Shown piece after piece: positions 25,559 through 33,067 of a stretch of DNA of 64,000 bases. Source of the stretch: Fictibacillus fluitans (GTDB lineage Bacteria; Bacillota; Bacilli; Bacillales; Fictibacillaceae). Position 1 is the first letter of the stretch. Every line of letters starts with the position of its first letter. A model generated the notes under the pieces. That model was not told the DNA's origin, ran no database searches, and saw only the letters and a program-made list of their open reading frames with translations. The DNA lies in assembly GCF_030418125.1 (NCBI RefSeq), contig NZ_JAUHTR010000015.1:1-64000 (forward strand). The letters run 5' to 3'. Position numbers and translations under genes: made by a program.

Positions 25559-27361
25559 GTGAAAAAGTCGCTTTCGGTTACATTGTGTTCTGCTTTGCTC
25601 CTGCCCCTTATGATGGGGGCCAACGTTCAAAAAACGGTACATAACACAGCAGCGGATGTGCAGCATCCAGTTGTGAAAAACGGAATGACACAGCCAGTCT
25701 ATTCGCTGGATGATGCCATCACGGAGAAGGTTTTCATAGAAACAAAGATTGATAGCGACAGGGATGGAAAGCCGGACCGTGTGCATGCGGATATCATTCG
25801 TCCAAAAGAAACGGAAGAAGGGCTGAAAGTACCGGTCATTTATGAAATGAGCCCATATCGCGCAGGCTTGAAGGACGTGCCGGTCTATGATGTTAACACA
25901 GAATTGTATGCGGTTCTAAAAAAGGGCGGGAACGGCCACCGGGAAGGAAAACCGGCACCGGAAGCGAGTGCAGCGAATCTGCCGGGCTATTATGATGATT
26001 ATTTCGTTCCGAGAGGATATGGGGTGGTGCTGGCAGAAAGCATCGGCACAGGATTATCGGAAGGATGTCCGACAACAGGCGATGAGCGGGAAATTGAAGG
26101 AACAAAGGCAGTCATTGACTGGCTGAACGGGAGAGCCAGGGCGTATACGGAGGATGGGAAAGAAGTGAACGCCGACTGGTCAACGGGTAATGTCGGGATG
26201 ACCGGTGTTTCGTACAACGGCACCCTTCCCAATGCAGTCGCCGGCACTGGGGTTGAAGGGCTGAAAACGATTGTTCCAATCGCGGCTATCAGCTCATGGT
26301 ATGACTACTACAGAGGAAACGGTGCAGTTATCGCTCCAGGCGGCTATCCGGGGGAAGACACAGATAATATGGCAGAAGCCATTTTAACCCGTGATAATCC
26401 GGAGGTTTGCCGTGATGTGATCAAAGAGCTGACAGAGGGACAGGACCGTCAAACAGGAGACTACAATGATTACTGGTCTCACCGTGATTATGTGAAGGAT
26501 GCGGACAAGGTAAAAGCGAGCGTTTTTGTTGTGCACGGGCTGAATGACTGGAATGTAAAGACCAAACAGTTCGCCCAGTGGTGGGAAGCGCTTGGAGAAA
26601 ATAATGTTCCCCGCAAGCTTTGGCTTCATCAGGGAGCGCATGCCAATCCGTACAGCTTCAGGCGTGACGTATGGCTGCCTACGCTGAATAAATGGTTCGA
26701 TTACTGGCTGTATGATGTGAAAAATGACATTATGGACGAACCTGCAGTGGATATTCAGCGGGAAGACAAGCAATGGAAAACAGAAGACGTCTGGCCGGCC
26801 GCCAAAACAAAGCCGGTTGCGCTGCATCTCCGCCCTGGAGCGCTGTCCAAGCTGCCGGTTAACAATGGATCCAAGGTGCATCAGACCATCCTTGATGATG
26901 CAACAAAAAAGGCAGAGGATCTTGTATTGAACCCGAAAGCAAATTCGGCGAACCGATTGGCATATTTGACACCGGAGCTGGGCAAAGATGTCAGAATCAG
27001 CGGTACACCGAAAGTGAAAGTCGCAGCAAGCATTGACCGTCCGGTGGCTAATTTGACTGCCTTGCTGGTTGATTACGGACCAGAGAAAACAGAAATTGTG
27101 ACGCGTGGATGGATGGATCCGCAAAACTTGAAATCCGATTCCCGTTCCAAAGCATTAAAGCCCGGCAAGCAGTATACGTTTGCATGGGAAATGCAGCCGG
27201 ATGATTATGTGATCCAAAAGGGGCATAAACTGGGAGTAGTGCTCGTTTCGAGCGATTATAATTACACCCTGAGACCGGTGGCAGGCACAGTGATTACAGT
27301 GGATCCGCTAAAAAGCGAGCTGATCCTTCCGGTAACCGGGGGAAGCAAAGCACTGCAATAA
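25559..27361 (+). CDS. Secreted Xaa-Pro dipeptidyl-peptidase-like S15 hydrolase
   Basis: A 600-residue alpha/beta-hydrolase of the CocE/S15 group. A short signal peptide (KKSLSVTLCSALLLPLMMGA) is followed by a hydrolase domain with nucleophile S218 in GVSYNG, acid region VVHGLNDWNVK, and likely His in HQGAHANPY; a C-terminal jelly-roll (~430-600) completes the family fold. It would release X-Pro dipeptides from peptides outside the cell or cleave acyl esters; the family contains both. GTG start follows AAGGAGGAG. Downstream is a palindromic repeat rather than a simple terminator. Confidence 0.85.
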   Translation: MKKSLSVTLCSALLLPLMMGANVQKTVHNTAADVQHPVVKNGMTQPVYSLDDAITEKVFIETKIDSDRDGKPDRVHADIIRPKETEEGLKVPVIYEMSPYRAGLKDVPVYDVNTELYAVLKKGGNGHREGKPAPEASAANLPGYYDDYFVPRGYGVVLAESIGTGLSEGCPTTGDEREIEGTKAVIDWLNGRARAYTEDGKEVNADWSTGNVGMTGVSYNGTLPNAVAGTGVEGLKTIVPIAAISSWYDYYRGNGAVIAPGGYPGEDTDNMAEAILTRDNPEVCRDVIKELTEGQDRQTGDYNDYWSHRDYVKDADKVKASVFVVHGLNDWNVKTKQFAQWWEALGENNVPRKLWLHQGAHANPYSFRRDVWLPTLNKWFDYWLYDVKNDIMDEPAVDIQREDKQWKTEDVWPAAKTKPVALHLRPGALSKLPVNNGSKVHQTILDDATKKAEDLVLNPKANSANRLAYLTPELGKDVRISGTPKVKVAASIDRPVANLTALLVDYGPEKTEIVTRGWMDPQNLKSDSRSKALKPGKQYTFAWEMQPDDYVIQKGHKLGVVLVSSDYNYTLRPVAGTVITVDPLKSELILPVTGGSKALQ

Positions 27362-27379
27362 AGAGAAGGAAAGTAAAAA

Positions 27380-27606
27380 GGAGCTGTCCTGAAAGTCAAA
27401 AATTGACCTTCAGTCAGCTTCTTTTTCGTAAAAAGCTTCTATGAAAAGTTGATTGTAGTGGAAGGTGCGAGACTCCTGGGGGACTAGCGTGACAGGTGAG
27501 ACTCCCGCAGACGCTTGCGTCAAGAGGCTCACCGCACGCCCCGCGGAAAGCGAGCGGCCTGGAACGAAAATCAACGGCTTCCAGACTTCTTGGCCAGCCC
27601 CTTTTC
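27380..27606. repeat. Interspersed palindromic repeat, full-length copy
   Basis: Outer arms GGAGCTGTCC and GGCCAGCCCC are inverted. Inside, the left side holds AAGTCAAAAATTGACCTTCAG and TTGATTGTAGTGGAAGGTGCGAG; the right side ends GGAACGAAAATCAACGGCTTCC. The centre is GC-rich (CCCGCAGACGCTTGCGTC, CCCGCGGAAAGCGAGCG). Related copies: 11272-11325, 29529-29635 and 40178-40482. It carries no coding frame. It sits between convergent genes and could act as terminator. Confidence 0.75.
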
Positions 27607-27611
27607 CATTC

Positions 27612-29168
27612 TTAAAATACTTTAGTTGTCCAGTCTTCACAGTTCCAAACTTCGGTTACAACGTCACGGTAAAATTCCGGTTCGTGGGAGATGAGAAGAA
27701 TGCTTCCTTTATACGCTTTTAAGGCACGTTTCAGTTCATCCTTCGCATCCACATCCAGATGGTTGGTCGGCTCATCAAGAATGAGAAGATTGGTTTCGTT
27801 GTTAATCAGCTTGCAAAGGCGCACCTTGGCTTTTTCGCCGCCGCTCAGCACCTGCACCTTGCTTTCAATGTGTTTGGTGGTGAGACCGCACTTTGCGAGA
27901 GCTGAACGAACTTCATGCATATTGAAGGAAGGGAACTCATCCCATACTTCTTCAATACATGTATTGTTGTTGCTGCTTTTGATTTCCTGTTCGAAATACC
28001 CGATATGGAGAAACTCGCCTTGTTCAACGGTACCTGATATCGGTTTAATTTCGCCGAGGATGCTTCTTAGTAAGGTGGTCTTACCGATTCCGTTTGCCCC
28101 GACAAGCGCAATCTTTTGCCCACGCTCCATGCGCAGGTCAAGCGGGCGGGAAAGCGGTTCGTCATACCCGATGACAAGGTTTTTCGTTTCGAAGATCAGC
28201 TTTCCTGAAGTTCGTGCTTCTTTAAAGTTAAACTCAGGTTTCGGCTTTTCCTTGGCTAATTCGATGACATCCATCTTATCCAGCTTTTTTTGGCGGGACA
28301 TCGCCATGTTTCGGGTCGAAACACGGGCTTTGTTTCGCGCAACAAAGTCTTTTAGCTGAGATATTTCCTGCTGCTGGCGTTTGTATGCCGCTTCAAGCTG
28401 CTGCTTCTTCGCTGCATGGATATTCTGGAAGTTGTCGTAATCTCCGACATACCGGTTAAGACCCTGGTTTTCCATATGGTAAATTAAATTTATGACGCTG
28501 TTTAAAAACGGAATATCATGCGAAATCAGGATAAACGCGTTGTCATACTCCAGCAGATACCGTTTCAGCCATTCGATATGCTGCTCATCGAGGTAGTTGG
28601 TCGGCTCATCCAGAAGAAGAATTTCAGGTTTTTCAAGCAATAGCTTGGCAAGGAGTACTTTCGTACGCTGCCCTCCGGACAGGTCATGTACATCGCGATC
28701 AAGACCAATGTCATCCAAGCCGAGTCCCCGGGCGATTTCTTCCACTTTTGCGTCAATGACGTAAAAATCGTTATTGGTCAGTGCATCCTGAAGGACACCC
28801 ACATCCTCAAGAAGTTTTTCGAGCTCTTCAGGAGTTGCTTCTCCCATTTTTTCATACATGCCGTTCATTTCCGCTTCGACATCAAACAGATACTGGAACG
28901 CGCTCTTGAGAACATCGCGCATGCTCATTCCCTGCTCGAGTACGGTATGCTGGTCAAGGTAGCCCACGCGGACTTTCCTGGCCCATTCCACCTTGCCTTC
29001 ATCGGGCTGAAGCTTGCCGGTAATGATATTCATGAAGGTTGATTTACCTTCACCGTTTGCTCCGATCAAGCCGACATGCTCTCCTTTTAAAAGACGAAAG
29101 GAGACGTCATTAAAAATGGCACGGTCACCAAAACCGTGGCTTAAGTTTTTTACTGTTAATACACTCAT
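27612..29168 (-). CDS. ykpA: ABC-F ATPase (YkpA)
   Basis: A 518-residue soluble protein with two ABC domains and no membrane segment. Domain 1: GANGEGKST, LSGGQRTK, LLLDEPTNYLD; domain 2: GANGIGKTT, LSGGEKAK, LLILDEPTNHLD. The linker (~245-320) is charged and helical with the RVSTRNMAMSRQKKLDKM block, as in the B. subtilis YkpA/E. coli YbiT branch. ABC-F proteins of this type act on the ribosome at the E site. Both ATP sites look intact. It appears monocistronic, converging on the repeat at 27380-27606. Confidence 0.9.
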   Translation of the reverse strand: MSVLTVKNLSHGFGDRAIFNDVSFRLLKGEHVGLIGANGEGKSTFMNIITGKLQPDEGKVEWARKVRVGYLDQHTVLEQGMSMRDVLKSAFQYLFDVEAEMNGMYEKMGEATPEELEKLLEDVGVLQDALTNNDFYVIDAKVEEIARGLGLDDIGLDRDVHDLSGGQRTKVLLAKLLLEKPEILLLDEPTNYLDEQHIEWLKRYLLEYDNAFILISHDIPFLNSVINLIYHMENQGLNRYVGDYDNFQNIHAAKKQQLEAAYKRQQQEISQLKDFVARNKARVSTRNMAMSRQKKLDKMDVIELAKEKPKPEFNFKEARTSGKLIFETKNLVIGYDEPLSRPLDLRMERGQKIALVGANGIGKTTLLRSILGEIKPISGTVEQGEFLHIGYFEQEIKSSNNNTCIEEVWDEFPSFNMHEVRSALAKCGLTTKHIESKVQVLSGGEKAKVRLCKLINNETNLLILDEPTNHLDVDAKDELKRALKAYKGSILLISHEPEFYRDVVTEVWNCEDWTTKVF

Positions 29169-29263
29169 CTATATACACCTTTTCTTGTTTGTTAAGATCA
29201 CCATTTGATTATAGTATGTTTGGCAGGGAGAACTCAATGTTTCCGGGATATTTTTCAAATAAT

Positions 29264-29289
29264 GTTTGATAGGGAGGAAGGTTGGGAAA
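29264..29289 (+). promoter_or_regulatory. Possible sigma-B promoter of the DUF2188 gene
   Basis: GTTTGA (29264-29269), 14-base spacer, GGGAAA (29284-29289), near the GTTTAA-12/14-GGGWAW consensus. It ends 35 bases before the ATG. A DUF2188 gene under general-stress control would be plausible. Confidence 0.4.
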
Positions 29290-29324
29290 CTTTTACTGTA
29301 CCAAGAAAAAGGAGGATTGCCAAC

Positions 29325-29522
29325 ATGAATGACTACAGTGTAGTACCTGACAGGGGAGTCAACGGATGGATTGTAAAACTTCAGGATGTGGCACCTACAG
29401 AAACATACACAAGCAGGGCAGAAGCCATTGAGGAAGCGGAGCGGCTGGCAAAGGAGAATACGCCAAGCAGAGTTCTTGTATATGATTCAAAGCTTGAAAT
29501 TGAGGAAGAAAAAAAATTCTAA
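29325..29522 (+). CDS. DUF2188 small protein
   Basis: A 65-residue protein (NDYSVVPDRGVNGWIVKLQ, then TSRAEAIEEAERLAKEN and RVLVYDSK): one beta-alpha-beta DUF2188 unit in which residues often mark stress-induced proteins of unknown function. ATG 29325 is chosen because AAAGGAGG lies 9 bases upstream; the frame is open back to 29205 without a ribosome site. A sigma-B-like promoter precedes it and a palindromic repeat follows 7 bases after the stop. Confidence 0.8.
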   Translation: MNDYSVVPDRGVNGWIVKLQDVAPTETYTSRAEAIEEAERLAKENTPSRVLVYDSKLEIEEEKKF

Positions 29523-29528
29523 GAGAAA

Positions 29529-29635
29529 GGGGCTGTCCAGAAAGTCAAAAATTGACCTTCAGGAAGCCTCTTTTTGTGTAAAAAGCTTCCACGAAAATCA
29601 ACGGCTTCCAGGCTTCTTGGACAGCTCCTTTTCCA
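29529..29635. repeat. Interspersed palindromic repeat, short copy
   Basis: Begins GGGGCTGTCCAGAAAGTC and ends TTCTTGGACAGCTCC, giving clear inverted ends. It keeps AAAATTGACCTTCAG on the left and ACGAAAATCAACGGCTTCCAG on the right but lacks the GC-rich centre found at 27380-27606. An internally deleted family member. Confidence 0.7.
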
Positions 29636-29639
29636 CATA

Positions 29640-29673
29640 AAAAAAGGAGCCTTGGGACCAAGACTCCTTCAAT
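29640..29673 (-). terminator. Terminator of the micro-ORF unit
   Basis: On the minus strand AAGGAGTCTTGG pairs with CCAAGGCTCCTT, followed by seven T. Its polarity shows that the gene-poor stretch 29674-30380 is transcribed from the minus strand. Confidence 0.8.
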
Positions 29674-29765
29674 CTTAATTCTTCTTCAACATACGTGGTT
29701 TCTTGCCTTTCATTCGTCTTGCAGTGTTACATTCTTACATTCGTACTACAAACTTGCATTTGTTC

Positions 29766-29939
29766 TTAAAACTTACCTTCTTGCATTTCGTTCATATTTC
29801 CACCATTAGGTCCATCTTTCGGTTCTTCGCAAGGTTCGGAACCTAATCGCTCCGCTCCATGACAAATCACTCCAATTTGGATCTGAATAGCGTTTATTCC
29901 ATTTTCATTAAAAGTTGCACAGGTCTTACATCCGTACAA
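29766..29939 (-). CDS. Small Cys-containing protein of the PxDGP micro-ORF family (57 aa)
   Basis: A 57-residue frame from TTG 29939: starts YGCKTCATFNENG, continues with CHGAERLGSEPCEEPKDGPN and ends MQEGKF. The SEP-CEEPKDGP segment matches the motif of the two micro-ORFs upstream (SETxNxPRDGP). Cysteines form CxxC plus two more. No good ribosome site is seen at the TTG, so start and reality are uncertain; internal GTG 29870s is an alternative. It is the last frame before the terminator. Confidence 0.4.
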   Translation of the reverse strand: MYGCKTCATFNENGINAIQIQIGVICHGAERLGSEPCEEPKDGPNGGNMNEMQEGKF

Positions 29940-29986
29940 TGCTTTTACTTAAACTTTCTAAATTACCTTACGGACTTTCATGTTTC

Positions 29987-30073
29987 CTAAATCGCTCTTA
30001 CACACTTACACGTAATACTAGGTCCATCTCTTGGATCATTGCATGTCTCGGAACTGTAAACGTTCTTACCCAT
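29987..30073 (-). CDS. Micro-ORF, 28 aa, PRDGP motif
   Basis: ATG 30073 preceded by GGAGGG at ideal spacing. The peptide begins MGKNVYSSETCNDPRDGP and ends with a Cys pair (TCKC). DNA around the ribosome site and first 18 codons is similar to the 18-residue frame at 30305-30361, so the two arose by duplication. Too short for family assignment; no signal peptide. I do not recognise it. Confidence 0.5.
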   Translation of the reverse strand: MGKNVYSSETCNDPRDGPSITCKCVRAI

Positions 30074-30304
30074 TGCAAACCCTCCAGTATATGACTTAGT
30101 AAAGAGTAAAGCATCTTTCATAGAGCTGACTTTTTGAATCATAAATCGGTGTGGCTAAATTTCTTCTTGCTACTTACTACTTACTTTTTTGTTACCTTAA
30201 TACTGAACTTCCCAATGCCTTTGTTGCTGAATTTCCTTCTTACTGTGTTGATGTAGTACTGAATTGCCTTTTACTGTCTTGCTGTATGGCTTGTGTTGCA
30301 TTCA

Positions 30305-30361
30305 CTATTTCGGTCCATCTCTTGGCTCATTGGATGTTTCGGAACGATTGTTCTTACTCAT
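30305..30361 (-). CDS. Micro-ORF, 18 aa, PRDGP motif
   Basis: ATG 30361 preceded by GGAGGG 7 bases upstream. The peptide is MSKNNRSETSNEPRDGPK. It matches the 28-residue frame at 29987-30073 in SETxNxPRDGP and in its ribosome site. Upstream, GTTTTA...GGGAAA (about 30395-30425 on the minus strand) faintly resembles a sigma-B promoter. Between this frame and the next lie ~230 bases with no well-supported frame. Function unknown. Confidence 0.5.
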   Translation of the reverse strand: MSKNNRSETSNEPRDGPK

Positions 30362-30458
30362 CACAATTCCCTCCATATGGTTGATATAGTGTTGCATAGT
30401 TTGTTTTCCCGATCATCCAGATTTAAAACACTTTTTTTAAATAAATTTTAAAAAAACT

Positions 30459-31067
30459 TTAGAGTGGATTAACAGCCGTTACAATGACTGCATCCACAGG
30501 CTTTAAGTCCAAAATGGTCTCATTGATTTGTCCGAATTCGGCTTCTTTTAAATACAATGAAATAACCTTGCTTATTTCCTGTGTTGTTTCATCATCTGCG
30601 CCTTTTTCATGAGGCTGAAGGGTGATGGCAATGCGCGCTCCCGGTTTCATTAACTGCTTGATCGTTTTAAGGTAAGCAATGGGATCCTTCCATATGAGGA
30701 TCGAGTTGACGGAATACACACCGTCAAACTGCATGGACTTCTCCGCAGAAGAAATAGGGCCGTGGTATAGTTCCACACGACCATCATTAATATATTCCTC
30801 ATTTCGTGAGGCTGCTTGTTTTTTCATTTCTTCAGAGACATCAAAGCCAACGATATGGCAGGAAGGGTAGGTACTGCATACATATTCAATGCCTACGCCG
30901 GGGCCGAAACCCACTTCAAGCAGATTGTCGTTGTCTTTAGGATTTAGAGCGGAGATGGTTTTTTCATTTAATTCTTTATTTTCATTGGACATGATCTTGC
31001 CGGCAATCTTGCCCAGCAATCCCTCCGGCTTTTCAAATTGCTCTGAAACTTTTTTACGAATGCTCAT
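30459..31067 (-). CDS. Class I SAM-dependent methyltransferase
   Basis: A 202-residue methyltransferase. Motif I LLEVGFGPGVGIEY, motif II-type IVGFDVSEEM, and ILIWKDP/PGARIAITL later strands are in the right order. It resembles the small UbiE/ arsenite-methyltransferase-like proteins of bacilli whose substrate is unknown. ATG 31067 follows AGGAGTG; the frame continues to 31175 but through the terminator of the neighbouring gene. Downstream lies the micro-ORF unit on the same strand. Confidence 0.8.
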   Translation of the reverse strand: MSIRKKVSEQFEKPEGLLGKIAGKIMSNENKELNEKTISALNPKDNDNLLEVGFGPGVGIEYVCSTYPSCHIVGFDVSEEMKKQAASRNEEYINDGRVELYHGPISSAEKSMQFDGVYSVNSILIWKDPIAYLKTIKQLMKPGARIAITLQPHEKGADDETTQEISKVISLYLKEAEFGQINETILDLKPVDAVIVTAVNPL

Positions 31068-31153
31068 GCGGCACACTCCTGTTTTTATGGATTCACTAAT
31101 CAATGTACCCAAAAGGGAGCCATCCAAAAAGTCAGGAGAAGGTAAGAACACAA

Positions 31154-31184
31154 AAAGGACCGGATGAGATTCCATCCGGCCGGA
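31154..31184 (-). terminator. Terminator after the SDR gene
   Basis: On the minus strand GGCCGGATG pairs with CATCCGGTC(C), followed by TTTTTG. Confidence 0.75.
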
Positions 31185-31189
31185 GATTC

Positions 31190-31933
31190 CTATTGAGCTG
31201 TATATCCGCCATCAACAAGCAGATTAGCTCCGGTAATAAAGCTTGCGTCATCAGAAGCCAAAAAAGCAACGGCTTTGGCCACTTCTTCGGGTTTGCCCAG
31301 CCTGCCGACAGGATGCAGGGAAATCAGGTGATTTCTCATATCATCATCAAGCTGCTGAAGAAGAGGGGTATCAATGTAACCCGGACAAACGGCATTTACC
31401 CTGATATTTTCCTTGGCATATTCAACCGCCAGAGTACGGGTCAGGTTAACTACGCCGCCTTTGGCTGCGGTATAGGCTGCGGTAGCTCCCTGACCGACAT
31501 GACCGAGGATGGAAGCACAGTTGACCACACTTCCGCCTCCACTTTTTCTCATGGCGGCAATGGCGTGCTTGGCACAGAGAAAAACACCGTCAAGGTTAAT
31601 GGAAATCACTTTTCTCCATTCTTCAATTGAAAGGTCAACTGAAGGAGACATGCCGCCAATCCCGGCATTGCTGAACAGGATGTCGAGCTTTCCAAACTCT
31701 GTAACGGCTTTCTCCACCATGTTCTGAATGTCGTCTTCATTGGTGACATCAACATGCTGGTAGATGACTTTCGTTTCATCTGAATGGAGCTCGGCGGCAA
31801 GCCGTTTGCCGCGTTCGTCGTTAACGTCAGCGATCAGTACATGTGCACCGCTGGCTGCCATTTCCCGTACAGCAGATTCTCCGATTCCACTGGATCCTCC
31901 TGTAATAATGGCTGCTTTTCCTTTTAATCTCAT
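31190..31933 (-). CDS. Short-chain dehydrogenase/reductase
   Basis: A 247-residue classical SDR. Cofactor loop TGGSSGIG, D37 after beta-2 (LIADVND, suggesting NAD preference), NNAG-equivalent SNAGIGG, catalytic Ser in NCASILG and YxxxK in AYTAAKGG; PGYIDTP follows. It resembles glucose-1-dehydrogenase or 3-oxoacyl-reductase-like SDRs, but the substrate is not predictable. Monocistronic with its own terminator. Confidence 0.85.
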   Translation of the reverse strand: MRLKGKAAIITGGSSGIGESAVREMAASGAHVLIADVNDERGKRLAAELHSDETKVIYQHVDVTNEDDIQNMVEKAVTEFGKLDILFSNAGIGGMSPSVDLSIEEWRKVISINLDGVFLCAKHAIAAMRKSGGGSVVNCASILGHVGQGATAAYTAAKGGVVNLTRTLAVEYAKENIRVNAVCPGYIDTPLLQQLDDDMRNHLISLHPVGRLGKPEEVAKAVAFLASDDASFITGANLLVDGGYTAQ

Positions 31934-32001
31934 GAGTATGACCTCCCTGTTTTAGTCACTTTCACTATACCCTTAACAGCGGTAAAACAATGTGAATAAA
32001 G

Positions 32002-32652
32002 TTACAGGTTATTGGTAACATTTTTATTTTTTTTGAAAAAGTAGTAGGAAGAAGCAATGGAAATAAGTGAAGATATGATTATGACAGGGAAAATCAGATA
32101 GCTTCTCCAGCCGGAAGGGGCCAGCAGCGAAAGAAGGATAATAATCCCTGTTGCAAAAAAGAGCTTGGCGCTGAACCGGTGAGTCTTCTTCCATACCTCT
32201 TCATCGGAAAGGGTCCATGGAGTTTTAATGCCAATGAACCAATTCGGCTTGACCTGCTGCATATAGTTTCCAAGAATAATAAACAGAAGACCAAGTATGA
32301 CCGGCATTACGATTTTAATGGAAACGGAATACCCAAGTCCTGAAACAATGATCATGAGATTAATGACAAAGAACAGGGCCATCAGGCAATAAATAATAAT
32401 GAGATAGCTGCGGGAAAATTTTTGGTAGTTGTCTCGCTTTGGGTCGATCTTCGGTAAAAAGTAAAGAGACAGATAAACAAAAATCAAGAGTGCGAGGCTC
32501 ATAGCCATGGCTGAGAACTTGGAGGCATATCCATCAGCCTCGCCGTTCAGTCCCCAATGAATAGGCAATTGGGAAGGGAGCTGTGAATAGAATATGAGCC
32601 AAACAGCTGCTGCAGCAAGAATGATGAAAATGGGAAAGGCGTGTTTTTTCAT
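32002..32652 (-). CDS. sdpI: SdpI-family membrane immunity protein
   Basis: A 216-residue membrane protein with about six helices. It has the DUF1648 start (FPIFIILAAAAVWLIFYSQLPSQLPIHWG, including the LPxHWGxxGxxD block) and the SdpI C-terminal half (IGIKTPWTLSDEEVWKKTHR). In B. subtilis SdpI gives immunity to the SDP cannibalism toxin and signals to SdpR. Its start overlaps the sdpR stop by four bases. No sdpABC toxin genes are in this window. Confidence 0.88.
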   Translation of the reverse strand: MKKHAFPIFIILAAAAVWLIFYSQLPSQLPIHWGLNGEADGYASKFSAMAMSLALLIFVYLSLYFLPKIDPKRDNYQKFSRSYLIIIYCLMALFFVINLMIIVSGLGYSVSIKIVMPVILGLLFIILGNYMQQVKPNWFIGIKTPWTLSDEEVWKKTHRFSAKLFFATGIIILLSLLAPSGWRSYLIFPVIIISSLISIASSYYFFKKNKNVTNNL

Positions 32653-32936
32653 TTTTCATTCTCTCCTTTATGGATAGGATTGCTTTGCATGACACCAAAA
32701 AACCAATTCATCACGTCCTGGAACACAGTGGTGTTGATGGAATAGATAATATATTGTCCTCGCTTTTCATCCTGGATCAGCTCGGTTTTCTTGAGCGTGT
32801 TCAAATGGTGGGAGATTGTCGGCTTTGTCATTTGAAAATGATCAGCGATTTCACCTGCCGTCATATCCCTGTTTTTAAGAAGGTCCAGGATCCGGCGCCG
32901 GGTGGGATCGGCTAACGCCTTAAACACCTCGTTCAC
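32649..32936 (-). CDS. sdpR: ArsR-family autorepressor SdpR
   Basis: A 95-residue winged-helix repressor: FKALADPTRRRILDLLK, MTAGEIADHF, TKPTISHHLNTLKK (recognition helix) and the KRGQYIIYSINTTVFQD wing match SdpR closely. No metal-binding cysteines are present, consistent with SdpR rather than metal sensors. It represses its own operon until SdpI sequesters it at the membrane. A clear dyad operator sits 28 bases upstream. Confidence 0.88.
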   Translation of the reverse strand: MNEVFKALADPTRRRILDLLKNRDMTAGEIADHFQMTKPTISHHLNTLKKTELIQDEKRGQYIIYSINTTVFQDVMNWFFGVMQSNPIHKGENEK

Positions 32937-32964
32937 ATCAACTCTCCTTTCTGGAAGAAAAAGT

Positions 32965-32984
32965 ATTTAGATGTTCATCTAAAT
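32965..32984 (-). promoter_or_regulatory. Probable SdpR operator
   Basis: ATTTAGATG and CATCTAAAT are perfect 9-base inverted arms with a 2-base centre, immediately before sdpR and within its promoter region (TATATACTAT next to it). Typical for ArsR-type dimers. Confidence 0.65.
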
Positions 32985-33035
32985 AGTATATAAATAAAAA
33001 GAAATTGTAAATAGGCAGAGATACAAATGGCAAAA

Positions 33036-33064
33036 AAAAAGACAGCGGTATGCTGTCACAGGTT
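33036..33064 (-). terminator. Terminator after yerD
   Basis: On the minus strand GACAGC/GCTGTC stem with a short loop and a run of nine T, just after the yerD stop. Confidence 0.8.
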
Positions 33065-33067
33065 TTT

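Noticed and set aside
30151-30384. 77-residue plus-strand frame antisense to the micro-ORFs
   Set aside because: No ribosome site, hydrophobic low-complexity content, opposite to the terminator polarity.
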